NCBI GenBank assembly: GCA_905221235.1
Contig: CAJNCJ010000011.1
Location: 1-57,024, forward strand
From: a bacterium
Lineage (GTDB): Bacteria; Bacillota; Bacilli; Lactobacillales; Streptococcaceae
Length of the DNA stretch: 57,024 nt
Direction of reading: 5' to 3'
Shown: positions 19,228-29,056 of the stretch, piece by piece
Layout: every line of letters starts with the position of its first letter
Numbering within the stretch: the first letter of the stretch is position 1
Notes under the pieces: model-generated
Told to the model about the DNA's origin: nothing
Databases searched by the model: none
The model's input: the letters and a program-made list of their open reading frames with translations, nothing else
Made by a program: the position numbers and the translations under genes

Positions 19228-19614
19228 CTATTCGCTAAATCTTAAAAAATAGCCATCTGGATCCAAAACTGCAAATTCGTGAGGGTAAATAAAGCTATCT
19301 CCCACTCGAAATTCTCTTTTGGTCAGCGGACGATGGATAGGATAATCAGCTTCCAGCAGTTTTTGGTGGAGCTGAGGGACATCTTTAATGCCAAAGGAAA
19401 TATTGACACCGCGCCCGAAAGGATAGGTTAGTTGGGCTAATTCTTCTGTGCTACCTTCTTCTAGCATAAGTTGGCAGTCTTCAAGCGAGAGGAAGAGAAA
19501 TTTCTCCTCTGGACGCTCGTATTCGACAGAAAATCCCAGCAAGTCGCAGTAGAAGTGGCGTGACTTTTCGAGGTCAGATACTACAAATTCAGGAATGACA
19601 GCTTGATAGTCCAT
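19228..19614 (-). CDS. VOC-family (glyoxalase/bleomycin-resistance fold) protein
   Basis: 128 residues with the paired beta-alpha-beta-beta-beta units of the VOC superfamily (IPEFVVSDLEKSRHFYCDLL at the N-terminus; HEFAVLDPDGYFLRFSE at the C-terminus with the conserved DPDG turn and a metal-ligand Glu). Family members include glyoxalases, antibiotic-binding and dioxygenase proteins; the substrate is unknown. It lies 12 bases downstream of exoA and is probably co-transcribed. Confidence 0.8.
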   Translation of the reverse strand: MDYQAVIPEFVVSDLEKSRHFYCDLLGFSVEYERPEEKFLFLSLEDCQLMLEEGSTEELAQLTYPFGRGVNISFGIKDVPQLHQKLLEADYPIHRPLTKREFRVGDSFIYPHEFAVLDPDGYFLRFSE

Positions 19615-19625
19615 TAGCTTTCTCC

Positions 19626-20453
19626 TTAGAGCTCAATCTCCATGACAATGGGTGTGTGGTCTTGGCGCGCACCAGAGTCAATCATATCAGACTTAGTTAC
19701 TTTGTCAGCGATGCGGTTGCTAGTGAGCCAGTAGTCGATTCTCCAGCCTGTATTGTTGATTTTAGAAGTCTTGCTGCGTTGCGCCCACCAAGTGTAGCGT
19801 TCTGGAACATCGCCGTGAATGTGGCGGAAGGTATCCGTAAATCCAGTTGCTAAAAGGTTAGTAAATCCAGCACGTTCCTCGTCGGTAAATCCAGGTGAAC
19901 GGCGGTTGCTGGCAGGATTTGCAAGATCGATTTCATTGTGGGCTACGTTATAGTCACCGGTCGCAAGGACTGGTTTTTCTTTGTCTAGTTGAGCCAAATA
20001 CTCAGCATATTTGACATCCCAGACTTGACGTTCTTCCAAGCGTTTGAGACCGTCGCCAGCGTTTGGTGTGTAAACTTGCGTTACGAAAAATTCATCAAAT
20101 TCCAAGGTGATGATGCGACCTTCTAAGTCCATGGTAGAAGGAGCACCGATTTCTGGAAAAGTGACAGTGGGTGTGAGTTCTTTCTTATAGAGGAACATAG
20201 TACCAGCATAGCCTTTGCGGGCGGGTTCTTGAGAAGAACGCCACGTGGTTTCGTAGTCTGGGAAGAGTTCAGCCAAAATTTCCAAGTGTTTCTTTGTTGG
20301 ACCCTTAGCAGAAAGCTTGGTTTCTTGGATAGCGATGATATCAGCATTTTCAGCGACCAAGGTTTGTAGGACTTCTTGGGACAATTTGGCGCGAGCTGAG
20401 TCACTAGTTAGAGCTGCGTTGAGGGAATCAATATTCCATGAGATGAGTTTCAT
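19626..20453 (-). CDS. exoA: Exodeoxyribonuclease III / AP endonuclease
   Basis: 275 residues, Xth/ExoIII family. Metal and active-site motifs: SWNIDSLN (residue 4), IQETKLS (near 40), GDYNVAHNEIDL (near 165) and the terminal DHTPIVMEIEL. It cleaves DNA at abasic sites and degrades 3' ends in base-excision repair. In pneumococcus this protein is known as ExoA. Confidence 0.93.
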   Translation of the reverse strand: MKLISWNIDSLNAALTSDSARAKLSQEVLQTLVAENADIIAIQETKLSAKGPTKKHLEILAELFPDYETTWRSSQEPARKGYAGTMFLYKKELTPTVTFPEIGAPSTMDLEGRIITLEFDEFFVTQVYTPNAGDGLKRLEERQVWDVKYAEYLAQLDKEKPVLATGDYNVAHNEIDLANPASNRRSPGFTDEERAGFTNLLATGFTDTFRHIHGDVPERYTWWAQRSKTSKINNTGWRIDYWLTSNRIADKVTKSDMIDSGARQDHTPIVMEIEL

Positions 20454-20524
20454 AAAGTTACCTTTTTCATTCAGATTATAGATTTTATTATACCAAAAAA
20501 AGGTCTATTTCCCCAACGTATAGT

Positions 20525-20553
20525 TTGAAAAATCACTCTCTTTCGTTTATAAT
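20525..20553 (+). promoter_or_regulatory. Promoter of the DUF3290-DUF421 operon
   Basis: TTGAAA (20525-20530), a 17-nt spacer and a perfect TATAAT (20548-20553). Confidence 0.8.
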
Positions 20554-20586
20554 GAAGAATGATTTTATGAAAGGGAGTGAAAATAA

Positions 20587-21042
20587 ATGAAATTTTACTC
20601 ATATGACTATGTGCTTAGCCAAATCAGTCAACAAAATGGGATTATGATTGGCTTTGGGATTGTGCTCCTAGCTATCACAGGATTTTTTGCTTTTAAGGCC
20701 TATCGAGATAAAAAGGGAACTAAATTTCGGGAATTGGTCATGATTTTGGCCTTGACTTTGGTCGCCATGCTTTTGGTGACAATCTCAAAATACCAGACCA
20801 ATCAAGCCTCTAACAACCAATTTCAAACTTCACTTCATTTCATAGAGGTTGTTTCCAAAGACTTGGGAGTGGATAAATCAGAAGTTTATGTCAATACTTC
20901 AGCTACCACTGATGGAGCGCTTGTCAAGGTAGGTCCAAATGTCTACCGTGCTATGAACGGGAGCGAACCAGACAAGTATCTTTTAGAGAAATTAGAATTG
21001 CATCAAACAGACGCTATTGAATTGGTGGAGGTAAACAAATGA
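20587..21042 (+). CDS. DUF3290 membrane protein
   Basis: 151 residues with two N-terminal membrane helices (about 18-35 and 52-66) and a soluble extracytoplasmic-type domain with repeated Val/Ala strands. It belongs to the DUF3290 family, whose function is unknown. It is consistently found next to a DUF421 gene, as here, where the two genes overlap by 4 bases (ATGA), so the proteins probably act together. Confidence 0.75.
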   Translation: MKFYSYDYVLSQISQQNGIMIGFGIVLLAITGFFAFKAYRDKKGTKFRELVMILALTLVAMLLVTISKYQTNQASNNQFQTSLHFIEVVSKDLGVDKSEVYVNTSATTDGALVKVGPNVYRAMNGSEPDKYLLEKLELHQTDAIELVEVNK

Positions 21043-21674
21043 CACTCAATTATATGGAAATTTTAATCAAATTGGCCCTGGGGCTCTTCTCGCTTGTTTT
21101 TGTTATCAATGTGACAGGAAAGGGGAACTTGGCACCTAACTCTGCGACAGACCAAATTCAGAACTATGTTCTTGGTGGTATCATCGGTGGGGTGATTTAC
21201 AATAGTTCAATCAGCATTCTCCAGTATGCAGTGATTTTGATGATGTGGACGATTTTGGTCTTGACCCTAAAGTGGCTCAATAACAATGTTCGTTTTGTCA
21301 AACGCTTGATTGATGGGAAACCAACTCTTCTTATCAAAAATGGGAAGATTGACCCAGAAGCCTGTCGCTCAGTTGGTTTGTCTGCATCGGATGTAGCCCT
21401 CAAACTTCGTAGCCAAGGGATTTTCCAGATGAAGCAAGTTAAACGAGCTGTGCAGGAGCAAAATGGCCAACTCATCGTGGTCCAAATGGGAGATGAAAAT
21501 CCTAAGTATCCAGTTGTGACTGACGGTGTGATCCAAGTGGACGTCTTGGAATCGATTGGTCGTAGCGAAGAGTGGTTGCTTGATAACCTCAGCAAACAAG
21601 GGCATGACAATGTGACCAATATCTTTATCGCTGAGTATGACAAGGGTGCCGTCACAGTTGTCACCTACGAATAA
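21039..21674 (+). CDS. DUF421 (YetF-like) membrane protein
   Basis: 211 residues: three N-terminal membrane helices then a cytoplasmic domain with the YetF/DUF421 pattern (GKPTLLIKNGKIDPEA near residue 92; LRSQGIFQMKQVKRAVQEQNG). The family is linked to spore and cell-envelope proteins in Bacillus, but the role in streptococci is not known. Partner of the preceding DUF3290 gene. Confidence 0.8.
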   Translation: MTLNYMEILIKLALGLFSLVFVINVTGKGNLAPNSATDQIQNYVLGGIIGGVIYNSSISILQYAVILMMWTILVLTLKWLNNNVRFVKRLIDGKPTLLIKNGKIDPEACRSVGLSASDVALKLRSQGIFQMKQVKRAVQEQNGQLIVVQMGDENPKYPVVTDGVIQVDVLESIGRSEEWLLDNLSKQGHDNVTNIFIAEYDKGAVTVVTYE

Positions 21675-21728
21675 GAAAAACCTGGGGTCTTGGCCTCAGG
21701 TTTCCATTTGCAATCAGAAAGGGATGTT

Positions 21729-23474
21729 ATGTCCATTATTCAAAAACTTTGGTGGTTTTTCAAGTTAGAAAAACGCCGTTATCTAGTCGGGATTGTGGCC
21801 CTGATCTTGGTTTCCGTCCTCAATCTCATTCCCCCTATGGTCATGGGGCGGGTCATTGATGCCATTACTTCGGGGCAATTAACCCAGCATGACCTTCTTC
21901 TTGACCTATTTTACTTGCTCCTTGCGGCCTTTGGGATGTACTATCTGCGCTATGTGTGGCGTATGTATATCCTCGGGACTTCCTACCGCTTGGGACAGAT
22001 CATACGGTCTCGCTTGTTTGAACATTTCACAAAAATGTCTCCAGCCTTTTATCAAACCTATCGGACGGGGGACCTGATGGCACACGCAACTAATGATATC
22101 AATGCCCTAACGCGTCTGGCAGGCGGCGGTGTTATGTCTGCGGTGGATGCCTCTATCACGGCGCTGGTGACCTTGCTGACCATGTTCTTTAGCATTTCGT
22201 GGCAGATGACCTTGGTTGCCATTCTCCCCCTGCCTTTCATGGCTTATGCGACCAGTCGTTTAGGTAGAAAGACACATAAGGCCTTTGGCCAATCACAGGC
22301 CGCCTTTTCCGAACTCAATAACAAGGTGCAGGAGTCTGTATCAGGTATTAAAGTGACCAAGTCTTTTGGGTATCAGGCGGACGAGTTGAAGTCTTTCCAG
22401 GCAGTCAATGAATTGACCTTCCAAAAGAACCTCCAAACCATGAAATACGATAGTCTCTTTGACCCCATGGTTCTCTTGTTTGTTGGTTCCTCCTATGTCT
22501 TAACGCTCTTGGTCGGCTCCTTGATGGTTCAGAAAGGGCAAATCACCGTTGGGAATCTAGTTACCTTTATCAGCTACTTGGATATGCTAGTTTGGCCTCT
22601 CATGGCCATCGGCTTCCTCTTTAATATTACCCAGCGAGGGAAGGTTTCTTACCAGCGGATTGAGGAACTTTTGTCTCAGGAATCACCTGTACAAGACCCT
22701 GAGTTTCCTCTAGACAGTATTGAAAATGGGCGCTTGCAGTATGCCATTGATAGCTTTGCCTTTGAAAATGAGGAAACACTGACTGCTATTCACTTTAGTT
22801 TAGAAAAAGGGCAAACCTTGGGCTTGGTCGGACAGACAGGCTCTGGGAAAACATCCTTGATTAAGCTCCTCTTGCGTGAATACGATGTGGATAAGGGTGC
22901 CATTTACCTAAACGGTCATGATATTCGGGACTATCGTCTGACAGACCTTCGCAGTCTCATGGGCTACGTTCCTCAGGACCAGTTTCTCTTTGCGACTTCG
23001 ATATTAGACAATATCCGCTTTGGCAATCCTAACTTACCCCTTTCAGCGGTTGAGGAAGCGACTAAGCTAGCTCAAGTTCACCAAGATATTGTAGACATGC
23101 CTCAGGAATTTGATACAGTTATCGGTGAAAAAGGAGTCAGTCTCTCAGGTGGTCAAAAGCAACGTCTGGCCATGAGTCGGGCTATGATTTTAGACCCTGA
23201 TATCTTGATTCTAGATGATTCCTTGTCTGCCGTGGATGCCAAGACAGAGTATGCGATTATCGACAATCTAAAGGAGACGCGGAAGGACAAGACAACCATT
23301 ATCACGGCTCATCGCCTCAGTGCGGTAGTCCATGCAGATTTGATTTTAGTCCTGCAAAATGGTCAAATTATTGAACGGGGTACGCACGAAGACTTGCTAG
23401 CTTTGGATGGCTGGTATGCTCAAACCTACCAGTCTCAGCAGCTGGAAATGAACGGAGAAGAAGATGCAAAATAA
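21729..23474 (+). CDS. Heterodimeric ABC exporter subunit, degenerate catalytic site
   Basis: 581 residues: six-helix ABC exporter domain (about 1-320) followed by an ATPase domain. Walker A is GQTGSGKTS, the signature LSGGQKQR is intact, and Walker B is ILILDDSLS with Asp in place of the catalytic Glu. That is the usual pattern for one half of LmrCD/BmrCD-type heterodimeric exporters. The ATG at 21729 has AGAAAGGG before it and is preferred over a TTG at 21690. Its end overlaps the partner gene. Substrate unknown; drug or peptide export is common in the family. Confidence 0.85.
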   Translation: MSIIQKLWWFFKLEKRRYLVGIVALILVSVLNLIPPMVMGRVIDAITSGQLTQHDLLLDLFYLLLAAFGMYYLRYVWRMYILGTSYRLGQIIRSRLFEHFTKMSPAFYQTYRTGDLMAHATNDINALTRLAGGGVMSAVDASITALVTLLTMFFSISWQMTLVAILPLPFMAYATSRLGRKTHKAFGQSQAAFSELNNKVQESVSGIKVTKSFGYQADELKSFQAVNELTFQKNLQTMKYDSLFDPMVLLFVGSSYVLTLLVGSLMVQKGQITVGNLVTFISYLDMLVWPLMAIGFLFNITQRGKVSYQRIEELLSQESPVQDPEFPLDSIENGRLQYAIDSFAFENEETLTAIHFSLEKGQTLGLVGQTGSGKTSLIKLLLREYDVDKGAIYLNGHDIRDYRLTDLRSLMGYVPQDQFLFATSILDNIRFGNPNLPLSAVEEATKLAQVHQDIVDMPQEFDTVIGEKGVSLSGGQKQRLAMSRAMILDPDILILDDSLSAVDAKTEYAIIDNLKETRKDKTTIITAHRLSAVVHADLILVLQNGQIIERGTHEDLLALDGWYAQTYQSQQLEMNGEEDAK

Positions 23475-25206
23475 ACAAGAACAATGGGCTGTATTGAAGC
23501 GCTTGATGTCCTATTTAAAGCCCTATGGACTCCTGACCTTTTTGGCACTTAGTTTTCTCCTAGCGACTACAATCATAAAAAGTGTCATTCCCCTTGTCGC
23601 TTCCCACTTTATAGACCAGTATCTCAGCAATCTCAACCAACTCGCTGTGACCGTTTTGCTGGCTTACTATGGCCTTTATATCCTACAAACTGTAGTTCAG
23701 TATGTCGGTAATCTTCTCTTTGCGCGCGTGTCCTACAGTATTGTTAGGGATATTCGTCGGGATGCCTTTGCCAATATGGAGAAGCTGGGCATGTCTTACT
23801 TTGACAAGACGCCAGCAGGCTCTATCGTCTCGCGTTTGACAAATGACACCGAGACTATCAGTGATATGTTTTCGGGGATTTTATCTAGCTTTATTTCAGC
23901 AGTTTTTATCTTTCTGACAACTCTTTATACCATGTTGGTATTGGATTTTCGTTTGACAGCTTTAGTCTTGCTCTTTCTCCCCTTGATTTTCCTTTTGGTC
24001 AATCTCTATCGGAAAAAATCAGTGAAAGTCATCGAGAAGACCAGAAGTCTCTTGTCAGATATCAATAGTAAGCTGGCAGAAAATATCGAAGGAATTAGGA
24101 TTATTCAGGCCTTTAATCAAGAGAAGCGCCTGCAGGCAGAATTTGATGAAATCAACCAAGAACACTTGGTCTATGCCAACCGTTCTGTAGCCTTGGATGC
24201 CCTCTTTTTGCGTCCTGCCATGAGTTTGCTGAAACTGCTTGGATATGCTGTCTTGATGGCCTACTTTGGCTATCGTGGTCTTTCTATCGGGATAACAGCT
24301 GGAACCATGTATGCCTTTATTCAGTATATCAACCGTCTTTTTGATCCCCTGATTGAGGTGACGCAAAACTTTTCAACCCTGCAAACGTCCATGGTGTCTG
24401 CAGGCCGTGTCTTTGCCTTGATTGACGAGAGGACCTATGAGCCCCTTCAAAAAGATGGGCAAGTCAAAATCCAAGAAGGCAATATCCGTTTTGAACATGT
24501 ATGTTTCTCTTATGATGGAAAACATCCGATTCTGGATGACATTTCCTTCTCCGTTAGTAAGGGTGAAACCATTGCTTTTGTGGGTCATACAGGTTCTGGG
24601 AAATCGTCTATTATCAATGTCCTCATGCGCTTTTATGAATTCCAGTCAGGGCGAGTTCTCTTGGATGATGTGGATATCCGCGACTACAGTCAAGAAGAAC
24701 TGAGAAAAAACATCGGTCTAGTCTTGCAGGATCCCTTCCTCTATCATGGAACCATTAAGTCCAATATCGCCATGTACCAAGATATCAGTGATGATCAGGT
24801 AAAGGACGCAGCTACTTTTGTCGATGCAGATTCCTTTATTCAAGAACTTCCTTTAGGTTATGATGCACCTGTTTCTGAGCGTGGGTCGAGCTTCTCTACT
24901 GGTCAGCGCCAGCTTCTTGCCTTTGCTAGAACAGTCGCCAGTCAGCCTAAAATTCTGATTTTGGATGAAGCGACAGCCAATATTGACTCTGAAACAGAAA
25001 GTTTGGTTCAAGCTTCTCTGGCTAAGATGAGACAGGGGCGGACAACCATTGCTATCGCTCACCGCCTTTCTACCATCCAAGACGCCAACTGTATCTATGT
25101 TTTGGATAAGGGGCGCATTATCGAGAGTGGGACCCATGAGGAACTCTTGGCTTTGGGTGGAACCTACCACAAGATGTATAGCTTGCAGGCAGGGGCCATG
25201 GCCTAA
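23464..25206 (+). CDS. Heterodimeric ABC exporter subunit, catalytic half
   Basis: 580 residues with the same domain order as its partner. Walker A is GHTGSGKSS, Walker B is ILILDEATANID with the catalytic Glu, and the switch His is in AHRLST, but the signature is FSTGQRQL instead of LSGGQ. Together the two subunits form one canonical and one degenerate ATP site. The start lies 11 bases inside the upstream gene, implying coupled translation. Confidence 0.87.
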   Translation: MQNKQEQWAVLKRLMSYLKPYGLLTFLALSFLLATTIIKSVIPLVASHFIDQYLSNLNQLAVTVLLAYYGLYILQTVVQYVGNLLFARVSYSIVRDIRRDAFANMEKLGMSYFDKTPAGSIVSRLTNDTETISDMFSGILSSFISAVFIFLTTLYTMLVLDFRLTALVLLFLPLIFLLVNLYRKKSVKVIEKTRSLLSDINSKLAENIEGIRIIQAFNQEKRLQAEFDEINQEHLVYANRSVALDALFLRPAMSLLKLLGYAVLMAYFGYRGLSIGITAGTMYAFIQYINRLFDPLIEVTQNFSTLQTSMVSAGRVFALIDERTYEPLQKDGQVKIQEGNIRFEHVCFSYDGKHPILDDISFSVSKGETIAFVGHTGSGKSSIINVLMRFYEFQSGRVLLDDVDIRDYSQEELRKNIGLVLQDPFLYHGTIKSNIAMYQDISDDQVKDAATFVDADSFIQELPLGYDAPVSERGSSFSTGQRQLLAFARTVASQPKILILDEATANIDSETESLVQASLAKMRQGRTTIAIAHRLSTIQDANCIYVLDKGRIIESGTHEELLALGGTYHKMYSLQAGAMA

Positions 25207-25285
25207 TACTCGTTGATTTTCATTGAGTGTAAGAAGGAAATCCTTCAAATTACAGATTTCTTACACCGCCTTTTCCATTTTGTGG

Positions 25286-25291
25286 TATAAT
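25286..25291 (+). promoter_or_regulatory. Extended -10 promoter for the teichoic acid genes
   Basis: TGTGGTATAAT: a perfect TATAAT with an extended TG element but no clear -35, about 45 bases before the sugar transferase gene. Confidence 0.55.
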
Positions 25292-25336
25292 GAAAAATGT
25301 TGACAAATAGTATAATAAAAACAAAGGAGAAACAGC

Positions 25337-26029
25337 ATGCTGAAATGGGAAGACTTGCCCGTGGAAATGAAATCAAGCGAGGTTGAGTCTTACTACCAGC
25401 TTGTCTCTAAAAGGAAGGGTTCGCTGATTTTCAAGCGTTGCTTGGACTGGGTTCTGGCCTTGGTCTTGCTGATTTTGACTTCCCCAGTCTTTCTCATCTT
25501 GAGCATTTGGATCAAGTTGGATAGCAAGGGGCCAGTGATTTATAAGCAAGAGCGCGTGACCCAGTACAATCGACCTTTCAAGATTTGGAAGTTCCGTACC
25601 ATGGTGACGGATGCGGATAAAAAAGGCAGTCTGGTGACTTCAGCTAACGATAGCCGTATTACCAAGGTTGGGAATTTCATCCGCCGTGTGCGTTTGGACG
25701 AACTGCCTCAGTTGGTCAATGTTCTTAAAGGCGAGATGTCCTTTGTAGGTACGCGTCCTGAAGTGCCACGTTACACAGAGCAGTACAGCCCTGAAATGAT
25801 GGCGACCTTGCTTTTGCCAGCAGGAATTACCTCTCCAGCCAGCATCAACTACAAGGATGAGGACACCATCATTAGTCAAATGACGGAGAAAGGCCTGTCT
25901 GTTGACCAAGCCTATGTAGAGCATGTTCTTCCTGAAAAGATGCGCTATAACCTCGCCTATCTCCGAGAGTTTAGTTTCTTTGGAGACATCAAAATTATGT
26001 TTCAAACCGTGTTTGAAGTGCTAAAATAA
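25337..26029 (+). CDS. Undecaprenyl-phosphate sugar transferase (initiates teichoic acid repeat)
   Basis: 230 residues, bacterial sugar transferase (PF02397-type). One membrane helix (about 35-57) is followed by the conserved block KIWKFRTMV, RRVRLDELPQLVNVLKGEMS and FVGTRPEVP. Such enzymes transfer a sugar phosphate to undecaprenyl phosphate. In pneumococcus the matching gene, next to the same aminotransferase, was proposed to start the teichoic acid repeating unit with AATGal. The gene pair here supports that role. Confidence 0.85.
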   Translation: MLKWEDLPVEMKSSEVESYYQLVSKRKGSLIFKRCLDWVLALVLLILTSPVFLILSIWIKLDSKGPVIYKQERVTQYNRPFKIWKFRTMVTDADKKGSLVTSANDSRITKVGNFIRRVRLDELPQLVNVLKGEMSFVGTRPEVPRYTEQYSPEMMATLLLPAGITSPASINYKDEDTIISQMTEKGLSVDQAYVEHVLPEKMRYNLAYLREFSFFGDIKIMFQTVFEVLK

Positions 26030-26071
26030 AGTAGTCATGAGAAAATGACTACAGATAAAAGGAGCAAATCA

Positions 26072-27301
26072 ATGCCAAATTACAATATTCCATTTTCACC
26101 ACCCGATATTACAGAAGCAGAAATTGCTGAAGTAGCGGATACCCTGCGTTCTGGTTGGATTACAACAGGTCCTAAGACAAAAGAGCTAGAGCGTCGCTTG
26201 TCTCAATATACACAGACGCCTAAGACTGTCTGCCTTAACTCTGCAACTGCCGCTCTTGAGTTGATTTTGCGTGTGCTTGAAGTGGGACCTGGTGATGAAG
26301 TCATCGTTCCAGCCATGACTTATACAGCTTCATGTAGTGTCATCACTCACGTAGGAGCAACACCTGTAATGGTGGATATCCAAGCAGATACTTTTGAGAT
26401 GGACTATGACCTGCTGGAGCAAGCTATCACTGAAAAGACTAAGGTGATTATCCCAGTAGAGCTTGCAGGGATTGTTTGCGACTATGACCGTTTGTTCCAA
26501 GTTGTGGAGAAGAAACGTGACCTTTTTACAGCTGCAAGCAAGTGGCAAAAAGCCTTTAACCGTATTGTGATTGTCTCTGATAGTGCCCACGCTTTGGGAT
26601 CTACTTATAAAGGGCAACCAGCTGGTTCTATTGCTGACTTTACTTCCTTCTCATTCCACGCAGTTAAGAACTTTACGACTGCTGAAGGTGGAAGTGCCAC
26701 TTGGAAGGCCAATCCAGCGATTGATGACGAAGAAATGTACAAAGAATTTCAAATTCTTTCCCTTCACGGTCAAACTAAAGATGCTCTTGCCAAGATGCAA
26801 TTGGGTTCTTGGGAATACGATATCGTAACGCCGGCCTACAAGTGCAATATGACAGATATCATGGCATCACTTGGATTGGTACAATTGGATCGTTACTCAA
26901 GTTTGCTTGGTCGTCGTAAGGATATCGTGGATCGCTATGATCGTGGTTTTGCAGGTTCTCGCATCCATCCTTTGGCACACAAGACTGAAACTGTCGAATC
27001 TTCACGCCACCTCTACATCACCCATGTAGAAGGAGCAAGCTTAGAAGAACGCAATCTTATCATCCAAGAATTGGCCAAAGCAGGAATTGCAAGTAATGTC
27101 CACTACAAACCGCTTCCGCTCTTGACAGCCTATAAGAATCTTGGCTTTGATATGGCGAATTATCCTAAGGCCTATGCCTTCTTTGAAAATGAAATTACGC
27201 TCCCTCTTCATACTAAACTAAGCGATGAAGAAGTGGACTATATCATTGAGACTTTCAAAACAGTTTCTGAAAAGGTACTAGCTTCATCAAAAAAATTGTA
27301 A
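26072..27301 (+). CDS. DegT/DnrJ/EryC1-type aminotransferase (AATGal synthesis)
   Basis: 409 residues, PLP-dependent sugar aminotransferase. Substrate-lid and PLP motifs: GWITTGPKTKELE (about 32), AMTYTASCSVITH (about 95), DSAHALGSTYKG (about 175) and the PLP Lys in SFHAVKNFTTAEGG (about 205). It should aminate the 4-keto sugar nucleotide to the 4-amino sugar found in pneumococcal teichoic acid. The ATG at 26072 is chosen because AGGAG lies 7 nt upstream; an ATG at 26045 lacks one. Operon with the sugar transferase. Confidence 0.85.
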   Translation: MPNYNIPFSPPDITEAEIAEVADTLRSGWITTGPKTKELERRLSQYTQTPKTVCLNSATAALELILRVLEVGPGDEVIVPAMTYTASCSVITHVGATPVMVDIQADTFEMDYDLLEQAITEKTKVIIPVELAGIVCDYDRLFQVVEKKRDLFTAASKWQKAFNRIVIVSDSAHALGSTYKGQPAGSIADFTSFSFHAVKNFTTAEGGSATWKANPAIDDEEMYKEFQILSLHGQTKDALAKMQLGSWEYDIVTPAYKCNMTDIMASLGLVQLDRYSSLLGRRKDIVDRYDRGFAGSRIHPLAHKTETVESSRHLYITHVEGASLEERNLIIQELAKAGIASNVHYKPLPLLTAYKNLGFDMANYPKAYAFFENEITLPLHTKLSDEEVDYIIETFKTVSEKVLASSKKL

Positions 27302-27308
27302 AAAAGTC

Positions 27309-27337
27309 TTGACAAAGGAAAAACAAAGTATTAAAAT
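27309..27337 (+). promoter_or_regulatory. Promoter of first tryptophan T-box transcript
   Basis: TTGACA (27309-27314), a 17-nt spacer and TAAAAT (27332-27337), directly after the aminotransferase stop. Confidence 0.75.
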
Positions 27338-27345
27338 AAGTTCAA

Positions 27346-27595
27346 TAAATCAGAAAAGTAACTATTTTTGATCTTCAGGGAGCCTGTGGTGATTGTGAAC
27401 AGGTGGTTGGAAGTAGTGAAAGTGGGCTGATTTTAAAAATGAATTTGAAACAATGAAAATTCGGTGCGCACACCTTACAGTGCAACTTGTTGTTAGACAA
27501 GGCAGAGATGTAAAGGGATAGTCCCTTTATAATTGAGGTGGCACCGCGTTACTAACGCCCTCACACAGAATCTAATCTGTGTGTGGGCTTTTTTA
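27346..27595 (+). promoter_or_regulatory. T-box leader, tryptophan specifier (first copy)
   Basis: Stem I closes with AAATCAG (27346 area) against CTGATTT (27427-27433). TGG (27423-27425) sits in the specifier position just before the closing strand, reading tRNA-Trp. The T-box itself (TTGAGGTGGCACCGCG) is at 27533-27548. A terminator follows: CCCTCACACAGA with TCTGTGTGTGGG and a T run (27558-27595). Uncharged tRNA-Trp should allow read-through into the extra trpB. Confidence 0.9.
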
Positions 27596-27630
27596 TATCT
27601 TGAAATTAATACTGAAAGAGGAAAAATTTT

Positions 27631-28809
27631 ATGACAACTAAAGGTTATTTTGGACAATTTGGTGGTAGTTTTGTACCGGAGCCGATTCAGGCTTTGTTGG
27701 ATGAGTTGGAAATGACATTTGACAAGTACAAGGATGATCCAGAGTTTTTGGCAGAGTTTCGCCATTACTTAAAAGACTATTCAGGTCGTGAAACACCGCT
27801 TTATTTTGCGGAAAGTTTGACAGATCACTTAGGTGGCGCTAAGATTTATCTCAAGCGCGAAGATCTTAACCATCTGGGGTCTCACAAGCTTAATAACGTT
27901 TTAGGACAAATCCTTCTCGCTAAACGTATGGGCAAAAAACGAGTGATCGCGGAAACAGGAGCTGGTCAACATGGTGTTGCGACAGCAGCGGCTGCAGCCA
28001 AGTTTGGTATGGCCTGTGATGTCTATATGGGGGCAGAAGATGTGGAGCGTCAACGTCTCAATGTTTTCCGCATGGAGATGATGGGAGCAACTGTTCACGC
28101 AGTTGAAACAGGGACACGAACTCTCAAGGATGCGGTAGATGCAGCCTTTGGAGCATGGATGAATGATCTTGAAGCCTTCTACGTTTTGGGATCTGCTGTA
28201 GGCCCTCATCCTTATCCTACAATTGTTCATGAATTCCAAAAGATCATCAGTGAAGAATCTCGTCGTCAAATCTTAGAAAAAGAAGGACGATTGCCAGATT
28301 ACGTCATTGCCTGTGTCGGTGGTGGTTCAAATGCCATTGGGGCTTTTTCACAGTATGTGGCTGATGAAGAAGTCAAATTGGTTGGAGTAGAAGCTGCTGG
28401 TCATGGACTTGACACAGACAAACACGCAGCAACTATGACAAAAGGTAGTATCGGAATTGTTGACGGCATGAAGACCTATGCAGTCTTTAAGGAAGACGGA
28501 GAACTGGCTCCAGTTTACTCTATCTCAGCTGGTTTAGACTATCCAGGGGTTGGCCCAGAACACGCCTACTTTAAAGATTCTGGTCGCGTGGAATATGTGG
28601 CAGCGACAGATGAAGAAGCTGTTCAAGCCTTGCTCCTTCTCAGCAAGACAGAAGGGATTATCCCAGCGATTGAAAGTTCGCACGCTATCGCAGAAGCGGT
28701 TAAACGTGCACCGAAACTAAGTAAAGATGACATTATTATCATCAATGTCTCTGGTCGTGGAGACAAGGATGTAGCTGCGATTGCAGACTACCTAGAAGCT
28801 AAAAAATAA
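27631..28809 (+). CDS. trpB: Tryptophan synthase beta-chain paralogue (extra copy)
   Basis: 392 residues, PLP-dependent TrpB. The PLP Lys lies in [13 protein letters not shown] (about residue 80), the catalytic Glu in [11 protein letters not shown], the phosphate loop is [11 protein letters not shown], and it ends with NVSGRGDKD. It differs from the operon copy at 33370 in the PLP loop (HTGAHKINN there) and across the surface, so it is a diverged paralogue and not a recent duplicate. It has its own T-box before it and a second T-box after it. It may act alone on free indole plus serine, or replace the operon subunit; the sequence does not decide. Confidence 0.85.
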   Translation: MTTKGYFGQFGGSFVPEPIQALLDELEMTFDKYKDDPEFLAEFRHYLKDYSGRETPLYFAESLTDHLGGAKIYLKREDLNHLGSHKLNNVLGQILLAKRMGKKRVIAETGAGQHGVATAAAAAKFGMACDVYMGAEDVERQRLNVFRMEMMGATVHAVETGTRTLKDAVDAAFGAWMNDLEAFYVLGSAVGPHPYPTIVHEFQKIISEESRRQILEKEGRLPDYVIACVGGGSNAIGAFSQYVADEEVKLVGVEAAGHGLDTDKHAATMTKGSIGIVDGMKTYAVFKEDGELAPVYSISAGLDYPGVGPEHAYFKDSGRVEYVAATDEEAVQALLLLSKTEGIIPAIESSHAIAEAVKRAPKLSKDDIIIINVSGRGDKDVAAIADYLEAKK

Positions 28810-28811
28810 TA

Positions 28812-29056
28812 GATGGAAAAATTACAGTCCTTTCTCTCACAGAGAGCTTGTGGTTGCTGGAAACAAGCAGAGAATGCTGTAAGGTTGGGTCCATCTGAAA
28901 CGAGAGAAGAAAACATAATTCTCAAGGGAGTGCCCTTTATCGCACAGCCTGTTACAGGAAGGTTCTGAGACAGGAATGAGAGATAGGAGAAATCCTATAA
29001 TTGAGGTGGCACCGCGAATTTCGTCCTCACGCAAGTTATTTTGCGTGGGGATTTTT
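28812..29056 (+). promoter_or_regulatory. T-box leader, tryptophan specifier (second copy)
   Basis: Stem I base GATGGA (28812-28817) pairs with TCCATC (28890-28895). TGG at 28886-28888 is in the specifier position. The T-box sequence TTGAGGTGGCACCGCG is at 29000-29015. The terminator is TCCTCACGCAA with TTGCGTGGGGA and TTTTT (29024-29056). I see no strong new promoter before it, so it may act as a second checkpoint on transcripts from the first T-box. Confidence 0.9.

Noticed and set aside
21729..25206. Degenerate ATP site of the forward ABC exporter pair as a novelty
   Set aside because: Asp in Walker B of one half and a changed signature in the other are the normal pattern in heterodimeric exporters.
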